A DNA stretch of 64,000 nt, from positions 62,001 to 126,000 of the forward strand of contig JBEHWJ010000001.1 of assembly GCA_040217755.1 (NCBI GenBank), in the 5' to 3' direction. Source of the stretch: PHAA01 sp040217755 (GTDB taxonomy: Bacteria; Bacillota; Syntrophomonadia; Syntrophomonadales; Syntrophomonadaceae). Positions within the stretch are counted from its first letter, which is position 1. Every line of letters begins with the position of its first letter. Below the pieces are notes generated by a model. It made no database searches. It had not been told where the DNA came from and was given only the letters and a program-made list of their open reading frames with translations. Made by a program: the position numbers and the translations under genes. Of the stretch, positions 35,249 through 43,342 are shown one piece after another.

Positions 35249-36594
35249 AACAGACTGGATTGGTTTTCTTTCCGGCCTTCGATTGGGCCATTTCACCGAC
35301 CCATCCTGAACGGGAAGAGCGGCTTCTATACACCCGCGACCAACTGTTCGAAGAAGGAGTAATGGACCTTCCCCAGATCCGGGAATATAAGAGCGGTCTG
35401 GCTACCCATAAGGATATTGCCCGGGTCCACTTCTGCGTTCCCAATGTCGATGCCCAAATAACCGAGGCCCATCTGGTATCAGCTGGTTCCGCCCTGGTTA
35501 TCGCCGATGCGGTGATGAACCGGGAGATAAAAAACGGCTTTGCCCTGGTCCGTCCCCCCGGACACCACGCCATGACCGTAGCCCACGGTAACCGCGGTTT
35601 CTGTAACATCAACAACGAGGCCATCATGGTCGAGTACCTGCGTAAGAAATACGGCTTGCGCAAGATAGCCATCGTTGATACCGACGTCCATCACGGCGAT
35701 GGGACCCAGGAGATATTCTGGCACGACCCGGATATACTTTTCATCTCCTTCCACCAGGACGGGCGGACTCTCTACCCGGGGTCCGGATTTATGGATGAAT
35801 TGGGGGGGCCGCTCGCCTACGGCACCACCATCAACATCCCACTGCCGCCCAATACCAATGATGCCGGCATCCACTACCTGCTCGACAATCTGGTGATGCC
35901 GCTGCTGGATGAATTTCAACCGGAACTCATCGTCAATTCTGCCGGCCAGGACAACCATTACAGCGACCCACTGGCCAACATGGCCTTTTCCGCCCAGGGC
36001 TACGCGGTATTGAATCAAAAGCTGGCCCCGGACATCGCGGTCCTGGAAGGCGGCTACTCGGTCGAGACCGCCTTGCCCTACGTCAACCTGGGCATAATCA
36101 TGGCCATGGCCGGTATCGATTACTCCAACCTGAGAGAACCTGATTATTCGCCGGCGCGGTTAGGCAAGAAATCAGGTTCCCAGGATTATTTCAACCAGAT
36201 CATAAATACCCAGCTGGCCAATTTCCGGGGGAGAGAAGCCAAAATCCAGAATTACCGCGATCGCTTTCCCGATGATTATGCCTATAGTCAACAGATCTAT
36301 TATGATACCGATGGCATCAGCGAACAGCAGATGGTCCGCCTGCGGATGTGCGGGGATTGCCCCGGATACCGTACTATCCAGTCCAGCGCCCGTCACCCCG
36401 GCTGGGACAATTATGAGGTATTCTGCATCACCGTCCCCCTGTACAGTTGCCCTAAATGCCAGGAGGATGGCCGGCGCCTCTATGACGAGATGTGCGGGCG
36501 CGGCGGAACCTTTGACTATATATATCTGCAGGACCGGGCCCATGACGTGTTCCGCAGCATGAACCCCGGCCACCAAATGGAAACGGTATTGTAA
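35245..36594 (+). CDS. Histone-deacetylase-family hydrolase with Cys-rich C-terminus
   Basis: A 449-residue protein whose first 300 residues are a class II-like/AcuC-type zinc deacetylase: RPPGHHA near 104, VDTDVHHGDGTQEIFW near 145 (zinc His and Asp), SAGQDNHYSDPL near 233 (second zinc Asp; the common form is SAGFDAH) and EGGYS near 269. The remaining 150 residues are not part of the usual fold and carry CGDC near 369 and CPKC near 403, which look like a zinc site. Such enzymes remove acetyl or other acyl groups from proteins or small amines. Overlaps the upstream gene by 4 bases. Function with the hydantoinase-like partner is unknown. Confidence 0.88.
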   Translation: MKQTGLVFFPAFDWAISPTHPEREERLLYTRDQLFEEGVMDLPQIREYKSGLATHKDIARVHFCVPNVDAQITEAHLVSAGSALVIADAVMNREIKNGFALVRPPGHHAMTVAHGNRGFCNINNEAIMVEYLRKKYGLRKIAIVDTDVHHGDGTQEIFWHDPDILFISFHQDGRTLYPGSGFMDELGGPLAYGTTINIPLPPNTNDAGIHYLLDNLVMPLLDEFQPELIVNSAGQDNHYSDPLANMAFSAQGYAVLNQKLAPDIAVLEGGYSVETALPYVNLGIIMAMAGIDYSNLREPDYSPARLGKKSGSQDYFNQIINTQLANFRGREAKIQNYRDRFPDDYAYSQQIYYDTDGISEQQMVRLRMCGDCPGYRTIQSSARHPGWDNYEVFCITVPLYSCPKCQEDGRRLYDEMCGRGGTFDYIYLQDRAHDVFRSMNPGHQMETVL

Positions 36595-36596
36595 CC

Positions 36597-38333
36597 ATGA
36601 CGATCAAGCTGCTGGATGACCACCTGATCAACAAGATCGCCGCCGGAGAAGTGATCGAAAGACCGGCTTCGGTGGTAAAGGAGCTGGTGGAGAACGCCAT
36701 CGACGCCGGCAGCCGGCGGATAGCGGTTCAGATAGCCGGCGGCGGCATCGCCCGCATCGAGGTGGCGGATGACGGCCAGGGCATTCCCGCCGACCAGGTG
36801 CGGATGGCATTTGAACGGCATGCCACCAGTAAGATCGGCCGGGAAGATGACCTGTTGAGCATCGCCACCATGGGATTCAGGGGGGAGGCCTTGCCCAGCA
36901 TCGCCTCGGTCAGCCGGCTGGAATTGTACACCCAGCATGGCCAGGAGGCAGGGACTAGGATATCCCTGAGCGGGGGCCGGGATATCGTTCAGGATAACGC
37001 TCCCACCGCCCCGGGTACCAAAGTGGTTGTCACGGATTTGTTTTTCAACACCCCGGCCCGTAAGAAATTTTTAAAATCGATGGTCAGCGAGGCCATCCAG
37101 GTGCACGATATGATGTGCCGCCTGGCCCTAGCCCGACCTGATATATCTTTCAGCTATGCCAACGAGAAAAAGCTCTATTTTAAAACCCCCGGCAGCGGAG
37201 ATCTCAGGGATACGGTGGTCGCCATCTACGGCCGTGATTTCGCGGAACATTTCATCGCTGTCGATTGGCAGGGAGAGCGGTACCGGGCGCGGGGATTGAT
37301 ATCCAAACCGGAATTCCGCCGTTTGAATCGGAAGAACCAATTGTTTTACGTCAACGACCGCCTCATCAAAAGCCCCCTCTTGGCCCGGGCCGTTGACGAA
37401 GGTTATCGCGGTTTCCTGCTGGCCCGGGAATACCCGGCGGTGTTTCTCTACCTATATCTGCCGGCGGGAGAGGTGGATGTAAACGTTCACCCCCAGAAGA
37501 CCGAGGTCAGATTCCGCGACGATAAAGCCATCTTCCAGCTGGTCAGCCAAGCCCTCAAGGCTGCCCTGGGCGGACCTCAACCGCTGGATGGTCACCGGAT
37601 TGAGAACCCTTCCCGGTTCTCTCCGCCATATAACCGGGCCCAACCCGGGTGGTACCGGCCCCATGACCCGCAACCGCTGTTCATCGCCGAAACCGGACCC
37701 CAGCCGACCGATACCCGCCGGGTGAGCGGTACCGAATGGGAGGGTCCGGATTACGGCCGCCGCCAGCCGGATGCCGATCTGGTGGTTATCGGCCAGTGCT
37801 TCGACGGGTATATTATTGTTGAACAGGGAGATTCGATCTGGCTGGTCGACCAGCATGCCGCCCATGAGCGCATAATCTACAATCGGCTGCGGCAACCGGA
37901 CCGGGGTCAAACCGGCGTTGGACAGGTGCTGGCCTTCCCACAGGTCTTCGATCTATCCCGGTCCGCCATGGATATACTTGAAAACCACCTGGACGTGTTC
38001 CGGGAAGCAGGCTTCGACCTGGAACCGCTGGGACCGGATTCAGTCATCCTGCGGACCGCCCCGCCGGCACTGCAGGGACAGGAGGTGGAGTTCATCAATG
38101 AATGTCTGGATGTCCTGGGCGGTGAAAAATTGCTCGATTTCAAGGATGAGATCTATGCCATGATGGCCTGTAAACAGGCGGTAAAAGCTGGGGACCGGTT
38201 GTCGCGGGCGGAAATGATGCTGCTTATCGATGAACTGCTGCAGAACCGGGATTTCCGAAATTGTCCCCATGGGCGCCCGACATTGGTCGAAATCAGCCGC
38301 CCGGAGCTGGAGAAGCGTTTTAAGAGGAAATAG
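36597..38333 (+). CDS. mutL: DNA mismatch repair protein MutL
   Basis: A 578-residue MutL. The GHKL ATPase has INKIAAGEVIERP, ELVENAIDAG with the catalytic Glu and metal Asn, DDGQGI and GFRGEALPSI. The linker is at about 330-395. The C-terminal dimerisation/endonuclease domain has VDQHAAHERIIYN near 416, ACKQAVKAG near 522 and CPHGRPT near 559. In the motif DQHA(X)2E(X)4E the last Glu is Asn, while the Asp, His and first Glu are kept, along with the ACK and CPHGRP elements. So nicking activity is likely but not certain. It starts 3 bases after the deacetylase gene. Confidence 0.93.
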   Translation: MTIKLLDDHLINKIAAGEVIERPASVVKELVENAIDAGSRRIAVQIAGGGIARIEVADDGQGIPADQVRMAFERHATSKIGREDDLLSIATMGFRGEALPSIASVSRLELYTQHGQEAGTRISLSGGRDIVQDNAPTAPGTKVVVTDLFFNTPARKKFLKSMVSEAIQVHDMMCRLALARPDISFSYANEKKLYFKTPGSGDLRDTVVAIYGRDFAEHFIAVDWQGERYRARGLISKPEFRRLNRKNQLFYVNDRLIKSPLLARAVDEGYRGFLLAREYPAVFLYLYLPAGEVDVNVHPQKTEVRFRDDKAIFQLVSQALKAALGGPQPLDGHRIENPSRFSPPYNRAQPGWYRPHDPQPLFIAETGPQPTDTRRVSGTEWEGPDYGRRQPDADLVVIGQCFDGYIIVEQGDSIWLVDQHAAHERIIYNRLRQPDRGQTGVGQVLAFPQVFDLSRSAMDILENHLDVFREAGFDLEPLGPDSVILRTAPPALQGQEVEFINECLDVLGGEKLLDFKDEIYAMMACKQAVKAGDRLSRAEMMLLIDELLQNRDFRNCPHGRPTLVEISRPELEKRFKRK

Positions 38334-38335
38334 GC

Positions 38336-39112
38336 ATGAAGTTCGTGGTTACAACCACCCAATCGCAAGAGGATATAATCCCAGTTTTGAGGGAATTCAT
38401 AGCCGCCACCGGATTCGATTTCGTTCCCCGCCGCCGCCGGGGACTGGCCGACATCGCCAGGGAACGGGGCGCCGACGGGGTGATTGTATGGGAAGCGACC
38501 GGCCCGGTGCTCAATATCCAGGGGGAGAAGCTTTTCTTCCACCCCGGCATGGCCAAAAGCCGAATCGCCGCCTACCGGAAAAAGGGCCAGGAAGACCTCC
38601 TGATCAAGGCCTGCCAACTGCAGCCGGGCTGGAGTTTTTTAGACTGCACCCTGGGCATGGGCGCCGACGCCATAGTAGCCTCTTATTTTTCCCGTACCGG
38701 CCGCATCACCGGATTGGAATCGGAAGCTGCGATAGCTGCGGTGATAGGCTGGGGGATGAAGATGTATGCCGGCCGGATGGCCTGGCTCAACCAAGCCGTC
38801 AACCGTATCGAAGTGATCTGCAGCCGCCATCAGGATTACCTGCAGCGACTGCCGGAGCGAGCATACGATATCGTCTATTTCGACCCTATGTTCGAACAGC
38901 CGGTACTCAAAAGCCAGCCCCTGAATCCCCTGCGCAAACTGGCCAATCCCCAATCGCTTGACCCCGCCGCGGTCCAACAGGCCTGCCGGGTGGCACGCCG
39001 CCGGGTGGTCATGAAAACCCAGGCCGCCAGCGGTGAGATCGAACGCCTGGGAATGCAGAAGGTCCCCGGCAGCCGCCACAACCCCATTACCTATGGGGTA
39101 ATCGATACATAG
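38336..39112 (+). CDS. Class I SAM-dependent methyltransferase (RsmJ-like)
   Basis: A 258-residue predicted methyltransferase. Motif I is FLDCTLGMGADAI near residue 102, an acidic end of strand 2 is in ITGLESEAA near 125, and the catalytic-type motif is VYFDPMFEQP near 181, like the DPMFP of the 16S rRNA m2G1516 enzyme RsmJ. The N-terminal 95 residues (KFVVTTTQ, VPRRRRGLADI) form an extra domain. It is placed between mutL and miaA, with 2 bases to mutL. RNA methylation is inferred, the target is not known. Confidence 0.75.
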   Translation: MKFVVTTTQSQEDIIPVLREFIAATGFDFVPRRRRGLADIARERGADGVIVWEATGPVLNIQGEKLFFHPGMAKSRIAAYRKKGQEDLLIKACQLQPGWSFLDCTLGMGADAIVASYFSRTGRITGLESEAAIAAVIGWGMKMYAGRMAWLNQAVNRIEVICSRHQDYLQRLPERAYDIVYFDPMFEQPVLKSQPLNPLRKLANPQSLDPAAVQQACRVARRRVVMKTQAASGEIERLGMQKVPGSRHNPITYGVIDT

Positions 39113-39141
39113 GTATAAAATCACAAGCGAGGAATCCACGC

Positions 39142-40074
39142 ATGTACAAATTGGTGGCCCTGGTAGGTCCTACCGCAGTAGGCAAAACCGAAATATCCCT
39201 CCAGGTGGCCGAAAAGATCGGAGCGGAGATAATATCCTGCGATTCGATGGCGGTTTACCGGGGTATGGATATAGGCACCGCCAAGCCGGCGGTCGGGGAG
39301 CGGCAAAGAGTGGCCCACCATATGATCGACGTCATCGACCCGGACGTTGATTTCACCGTGGCTGATTACCAGCGCCAGGTCAAAGGATTGATCGAGTCGA
39401 TCCATGACCGGGGCCGGCTGCCGCTGCTGGCCGGGGGGACCGGGCTTTATTACCAGGCGGTAGTCGACGATTATAATTTCTTCCCGGTGGAATCGCTGCA
39501 GCCGATACGGCAGGGGCTGGAGCAACAATGCGATGAAGACGGTTTGAGCCATCTGTTGGGCCGTTTGCGGGAGGTAGACCCCGACTATGCGGCCAAAGTG
39601 GGACCTAATGATCGTAAGCGCATCATCCGCGCCCTGGAGGTCTATGAACTGACCGGGCAGTCTTTCTCATCCCTGCAAACCAACCGGCCGGGCGCTTACC
39701 ATCTGGCCGCGGTGGGTCTGTACCTGGATCGGGCCCGGCTATATGCCCGCATCGAGGACAGAGTTGACCAAATGATAGGGGCGGGGCTGGTCGAGGAGGT
39801 CATCCGCCTGCGCTCGCAGGGGTATCATGCCGGGCTCAATGCCATGCAGGCCCTCGGTTACAAGCAGGTGTGGGCCTACCTCGAGGGTCGACTCGATTAT
39901 GAAGCGATGGTCAAGGCTATCAAAGACGAAACCCGCCGTTTCGCCAAGCGTCAATATACCTGGTTCAATAAGGACCGGCGCATCCGCTGGGTCGACGTGG
40001 GGGCTTATGACGATATCGGGATCCTGGTCGGGAAGATTTGTGAAATTATGGATGGACAATTGTTGAATGCATAG
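39142..40074 (+). CDS. miaA: tRNA dimethylallyltransferase MiaA
   Basis: The 310-residue enzyme transfers the dimethylallyl group to A37 of tRNAs reading UNN codons, providing the substrate of MiaB. P-loop VGPTAVGKTE at residues 6-15, CDSMAVYRGMDIGTAKP near 35, DFTVADYQ near 72 and LAGGTGLYYQAV near 95. ATG start with GCGAGGA ribosome-binding site. It precedes hfq, as in many bacteria. Confidence 0.96.
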   Translation: MYKLVALVGPTAVGKTEISLQVAEKIGAEIISCDSMAVYRGMDIGTAKPAVGERQRVAHHMIDVIDPDVDFTVADYQRQVKGLIESIHDRGRLPLLAGGTGLYYQAVVDDYNFFPVESLQPIRQGLEQQCDEDGLSHLLGRLREVDPDYAAKVGPNDRKRIIRALEVYELTGQSFSSLQTNRPGAYHLAAVGLYLDRARLYARIEDRVDQMIGAGLVEEVIRLRSQGYHAGLNAMQALGYKQVWAYLEGRLDYEAMVKAIKDETRRFAKRQYTWFNKDRRIRWVDVGAYDDIGILVGKICEIMDGQLLNA

Positions 40075-40082
40075 AATATAAT
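40053..40082 (+). promoter_or_regulatory. Sigma-A promoter of hfq inside the miaA 3' end
   Basis: TGGACA (40053-40058), an 18-base spacer and a perfect TATAAT (40077-40082). It would start transcription near 40089, about 43 bases before the hfq start. Confidence 0.6.
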
Positions 40083-40131
40083 CTTAGCATTAGTGAAAAA
40101 TAATTTAACTAGATTAGTGGAGGCTATTACC

Positions 40132-40389
40132 TTGTTAAATAAAAGTCAGTTCAATCTGCAGGACGCATTCCTCAACCAGGTCAGAAAGGATAAGATTTTA
40201 GTAACCATATATCTGGTCAATGGTTTTCAGATAAGAGGTATGGTGAAGGGATTCGATAATTTTACAGTCGTCGTGGAACTGGATGGCAAACAGCAATTGG
40301 TGTATAAGCATGCCATATCGACCGTAGCACCTATGAAACCGATAAGCATCATGGTCATGGAAGCCAAACCGGAGCAGGAGAAGGCCTGA
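40132..40389 (+). CDS. hfq: RNA chaperone Hfq
   Basis: An 85-residue Hfq, the Sm-like hexameric protein that binds small RNAs. Sm1 is LQDAFLNQVRKDKILVTIYL and continues into NGFQIRGMVKGFDNFTVVVE; Sm2 is VYKHAIST. An in-frame GTG at 40093 has no ribosome-binding site and would add 13 foreign residues; TTG 40132 follows GTGGAGG and matches the family N-terminus. The C-terminal tail is short, as usual in Firmicutes. Confidence 0.95.
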   Translation: MLNKSQFNLQDAFLNQVRKDKILVTIYLVNGFQIRGMVKGFDNFTVVVELDGKQQLVYKHAISTVAPMKPISIMVMEAKPEQEKA

Positions 40390-40422
40390 TTCAGCAGCCA
40401 GGAGTGAAAAGAGATCGGTAAC

Positions 40423-40452
40423 GCTCCCTTGGTCTACCCGGGGGGCTTTTAT
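40423..40452 (+). terminator. Terminator after hfq
   Basis: GCTCCC pairs with GGGGGC (one G-T wobble) around a 12-base loop, followed by TTTTATT. Confidence 0.5.
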
Positions 40453-40490
40453 TATGGATTTTTAACCCCCTAATGGCGACAGGCCCGGAA

Positions 40491-40541
40491 CTGTGTCAAT
40501 GCGGTCGGGTTTGACCGGTTAAACCCAAAACGTCTACACAG
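40491..40541 (+). promoter_or_regulatory. Two-tier hairpin upstream of spoVK
   Basis: CTGTGT (40491-40496) pairs with ACACAG (40536-40541), and inside it GGGTTT (40507-40512) pairs with AAACCC (40521-40526). It lies 51 bases before spoVK, in the untranslated gap after hfq. It could be an RNA structure in the leader or an extra terminator, but it lacks a T run. Confidence 0.4.
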
Positions 40542-40591
40542 TGTCACCACTCCAGTCCTATTTTCATATATATAGGGTAGAATAAACTGGA

Positions 40592-41509
40592 ATGGTGATG
40601 AGAATGGAAATATCCATGCGCTTTAGAAATGAAGCGGTCGCAGCCGTAAGCAGCAGCGCCGAGCAGTATTCCGCTCCCTCGAGTTTCGCTAAAACCGATG
40701 CCTTTTATGAGCTGGAGCAACTGATCGGTCTCAAAAAGGTCAAAAGAACCATCGCGGAAATCACCGCTTTTGCCCTGATTCAAAAGCAGAGGGACGCCAA
40801 GGGATTGAAGTCATGTCCCACCGTACTGCACGCTATCTTCAAAGGCAATCCGGGTACCGGCAAGACCACCGTGGCCCGGATAATGGGCAGCATCTACCGT
40901 GACATCGGCATCTTGAATCGCGGCCACTTGGTGGAAGCGGAAAGAGCCGACCTGGTGGGCGAATATATAGGCCATACCGCCCAGAAGACCAAGGAGATGA
41001 TCAAGAAATCCCTTGGGGGAGTGCTGTTCGTGGACGAGGCCTATACCCTGGCCCAAGGCGGCGAAAAGGACTTCGGCAAAGAGGCCATCGCCACCCTGGT
41101 CAAGGCGATGGAGGACCAGCGCAATAACCTGGTGGTTATTTTGGCCGGGTACTGCCAAGAGATGGATTTTTTCATGAGGTCCAACCCCGGCCTGCGTTCC
41201 CGTTTCCCGCTGCAGATCGATTTTGCCGACTACGAGAGCGAGCAGCTTTTCCGCATCGCGCTGCAGATGTATGCAGAACGGGACTATGAACTGAGCAGCA
41301 AATGCCGGTGGCGATTGAAAGCCAGGCTGGACGAATTCGTCAAACGCCGTCATCCCCACAGCGGCAATGCCCGCTATGTGCGCAACCTGGTGGAGAAATC
41401 GCTGCGGCTGCAAGCCCTGCGCATAGTGGATGCCGAGGTTTTGACCCGCCGCGACCTAATGACCATCGAAGAGATTGACCTGCCCGATGACGCTGAGCTG
41501 CAGATTTAG
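40592..41509 (+). CDS. spoVK: SpoVK/CbbX-type AAA ATPase
   Basis: A 305-residue AAA+ ATPase resembling stage V sporulation protein K. Walker A is FKGNPGTGKTTVA near residue 84, Walker B is VLFVDEAYTLA near 144, sensor-type ILAGY near 184 and the arginine finger region NPGLRSRFP near 195. The N-terminal 40 residues are variable. In B. subtilis spoVK is expressed in the mother cell and needed for spore maturation; the related CbbX remodels Rubisco. SpoVK is preferred because the neighbours (hfq, ynbB-like, glnA) match the B. subtilis order. Several in-frame ATGs (40592, 40598, 40604, 40616) make the exact start uncertain. Confidence 0.88.
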   Translation: MVMRMEISMRFRNEAVAAVSSSAEQYSAPSSFAKTDAFYELEQLIGLKKVKRTIAEITAFALIQKQRDAKGLKSCPTVLHAIFKGNPGTGKTTVARIMGSIYRDIGILNRGHLVEAERADLVGEYIGHTAQKTKEMIKKSLGGVLFVDEAYTLAQGGEKDFGKEAIATLVKAMEDQRNNLVVILAGYCQEMDFFMRSNPGLRSRFPLQIDFADYESEQLFRIALQMYAERDYELSSKCRWRLKARLDEFVKRRHPHSGNARYVRNLVEKSLRLQALRIVDAEVLTRRDLMTIEEIDLPDDAELQI

Positions 41510-41542
41510 TCTCTATACCGACCGCAGAAAGTAGGTAACGAT

Positions 41543-42769
41543 TTGGATGCCCTGGGTTTGATCCGCAGCGCCGAGCATGCCCTGCGGGACGTTTATGCAC
41601 AGTATGAAGATATCGCCTTTCGTAATCAGGCCAAAGTTCTGAAGGCTTTTCAAAACCGCAAGGTCCGGGAGAGTTATTTCGCCCCTTCATCAGGGTATGG
41701 TTACGGTGATCAGGGGAGGGACGAGCTGGAGAGTATATATGCCCAGGTGATGGACACGGAGGAAGCCATGGTCCGCTCCCAGATAGTGTCGGGGACCCAT
41801 GCCATCAGCGCCTGCCTGGCCGCCCTGCTGCAACCGGGCCAGCAGATGCTTGCGGTGGCTGGAACCCCCTACGACACTCTTACCCGGGTGATCGGCAAAG
41901 ATGAGCCAGGCCCAGGCACCCTTATCGCCCGGGGTATCAAATATGACGAGGTGGCCCTGGACAGCAGTGGCCGGCCCGATTACCAGGCCATTGCTGCCCG
42001 GGTGAATGCCGATACCCGTGTGGCCCTGATCCAAAGATCCCGCGGTTATAGTCTCCGGCCATCGCTGCGGGTAGGAGATATTGCCGAATTGATCGGCATC
42101 ATCCGGGCCGCCAATTCTGCTACCATCATATTTGTGGATAATTGTTATGGAGAATTCACCGATACACAGGAGCCTTCGTCGGCAGGCGCGGACCTGATGG
42201 CCGGCTCTCTTATCAAAAACCCGGGCGGAGGGCTGGCGCCGGCGGGGGGATACATAGCCGGGTGCCGGGAACTGGTAGAGGAAGTAGCTTATCATCTTAC
42301 CGCCCCCGGACTGGGCAAGGCGCTGGGGGCCAGCCTGAGCGATAAACGCAACCTCTATCAGGGGTTTTTTCTGGCTCCCCATACGGTTCTGCAGGCTATG
42401 AAAGGCAGCCTCCTGCTGGCTTACGTATTCCGTGAGCTTGGTTACGAAGTATTTCCCGGACCGGATGAGCCCCGCGGCGATATCGTCCAGGCAGTGCGCC
42501 TGGGCAGCGCCGAACAGGTTATCCGCTTCTGCCAGACCGTGCAGAACAGTTCCCCGGTTGACAGTGACGTGCGCCTGGAATATGGAGCGGTACCCGGATA
42601 CCAGGATCGCATCGTCATGGCCGCCGGCACTTTCGTGCAGGGATCATCCATCGAGATTTCCTGCGATGCACCGCTGCGGGAACCTTATGTGGCCTATTGG
42701 CAAGGGGGCCTTTGCTACGAACACTGCCGCCTGGCGGTCCAAAACCTGGCAGAAGCATTTTCTCGGTAA
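41543..42769 (+). CDS. ynbB: PLP-dependent YnbB-family protein (methionine gamma-lyase-like)
   Basis: The 408-residue protein belongs to the YnbB/'aluminium resistance protein' family of fold-type I PLP enzymes related to methionine gamma-lyase. The presumed PLP Lys is in SLIKNPGGGLAPAGGYIAG near residue 224, the cofactor Asp in IFVDNCYGEF near 196, and the substrate/PLP tunnel region SGTHAISACLAALL near 81. Length is normal. TTG start. It lies between spoVK and glnA as in B. subtilis. The physiological reaction of this family is not settled. Confidence 0.88.
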   Translation: MDALGLIRSAEHALRDVYAQYEDIAFRNQAKVLKAFQNRKVRESYFAPSSGYGYGDQGRDELESIYAQVMDTEEAMVRSQIVSGTHAISACLAALLQPGQQMLAVAGTPYDTLTRVIGKDEPGPGTLIARGIKYDEVALDSSGRPDYQAIAARVNADTRVALIQRSRGYSLRPSLRVGDIAELIGIIRAANSATIIFVDNCYGEFTDTQEPSSAGADLMAGSLIKNPGGGLAPAGGYIAGCRELVEEVAYHLTAPGLGKALGASLSDKRNLYQGFFLAPHTVLQAMKGSLLLAYVFRELGYEVFPGPDEPRGDIVQAVRLGSAEQVIRFCQTVQNSSPVDSDVRLEYGAVPGYQDRIVMAAGTFVQGSSIEISCDAPLREPYVAYWQGGLCYEHCRLAVQNLAEAFSR

Positions 42770-42794
42770 ATCAGTATTGGGAGGGGATTGAGAA

Positions 42795-43274
42795 GTGGAC
42801 ACAGCAGTTCTGATCATCGCCTTGTTGTTCATACTGGTCGGCATCGCCGGCACTTTTCTGCCGGTCCTGCCCGGGGTGGCGATGATCTTCGCAGCTATCG
42901 CCGCTTACGGTTGGTATGAAGGTTTCCGGACCATAACCGCCGGATACTTGATGATACTGGCCGGGCTGACCGTTTTATCGATGCTGGTCGACTATCTCTC
43001 CGCCTATCTGGGAGCCAAATACTATGATTCCAGCCGGTTGGGGATGTGGGGCGCGGTGCTGGGCAGCGTGGTAGGCCTGTTCCTGTTTCCTCCCCTGGGG
43101 ATAATAGTCTGTCCCTGGCTGGGGGCGGTAGGCGGTGAACTGATCCAGGGCCACGATTTTCAGAAGGCCATGAAATCCGGTCTGGGGGCCGTCATCGGGC
43201 TTTTTTCCGGTATCGCCTTCAAGATCGCCATCGGGATAGGTATGCTGATCTCGTTCCTGGTATTGATCTTCTGA
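42795..43274 (+). CDS. DUF456 membrane protein
   Basis: A 159-residue, very hydrophobic protein with four or more predicted membrane helices and Gly-rich repeats (LPVLPGVAMIF, LGSVVGLFLFPPLGIIVCPWLGAVGGELI), typical of DUF456. Function unknown. GTG start behind GGGAGGGG. It occupies the place where B. subtilis has the glutamine regulator gene glnR between ynbB and glnA; no GlnR-like HTH gene is seen here. Confidence 0.85.
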   Translation: MDTAVLIIALLFILVGIAGTFLPVLPGVAMIFAAIAAYGWYEGFRTITAGYLMILAGLTVLSMLVDYLSAYLGAKYYDSSRLGMWGAVLGSVVGLFLFPPLGIIVCPWLGAVGGELIQGHDFQKAMKSGLGAVIGLFSGIAFKIAIGIGMLISFLVLIF

Positions 43275-43293
43275 TTGCGGGCACCAGTATAAT
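43263..43293 (+). promoter_or_regulatory. Possible glnA promoter
   Basis: TTGATC (43263-43268), 19-base spacer and a perfect TATAAT (43288-43293), at the end of the DUF456 gene. The long spacer lowers confidence. I saw no clear GlnR/TnrA box (TGTNA-N7-TNACA) in the gap. Confidence 0.4.
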
Positions 43294-43342
43294 ATGCTAA
43301 TCTTTCTGAGTCATTCCGACATAATACAGGAGGTAATAACTT

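Noticed and set aside
40541..40591. Sigma-E promoter before spoVK (CATATATATA)
   Set aside because: The last conserved T of CATANNNT is missing and no matching -35 is found.
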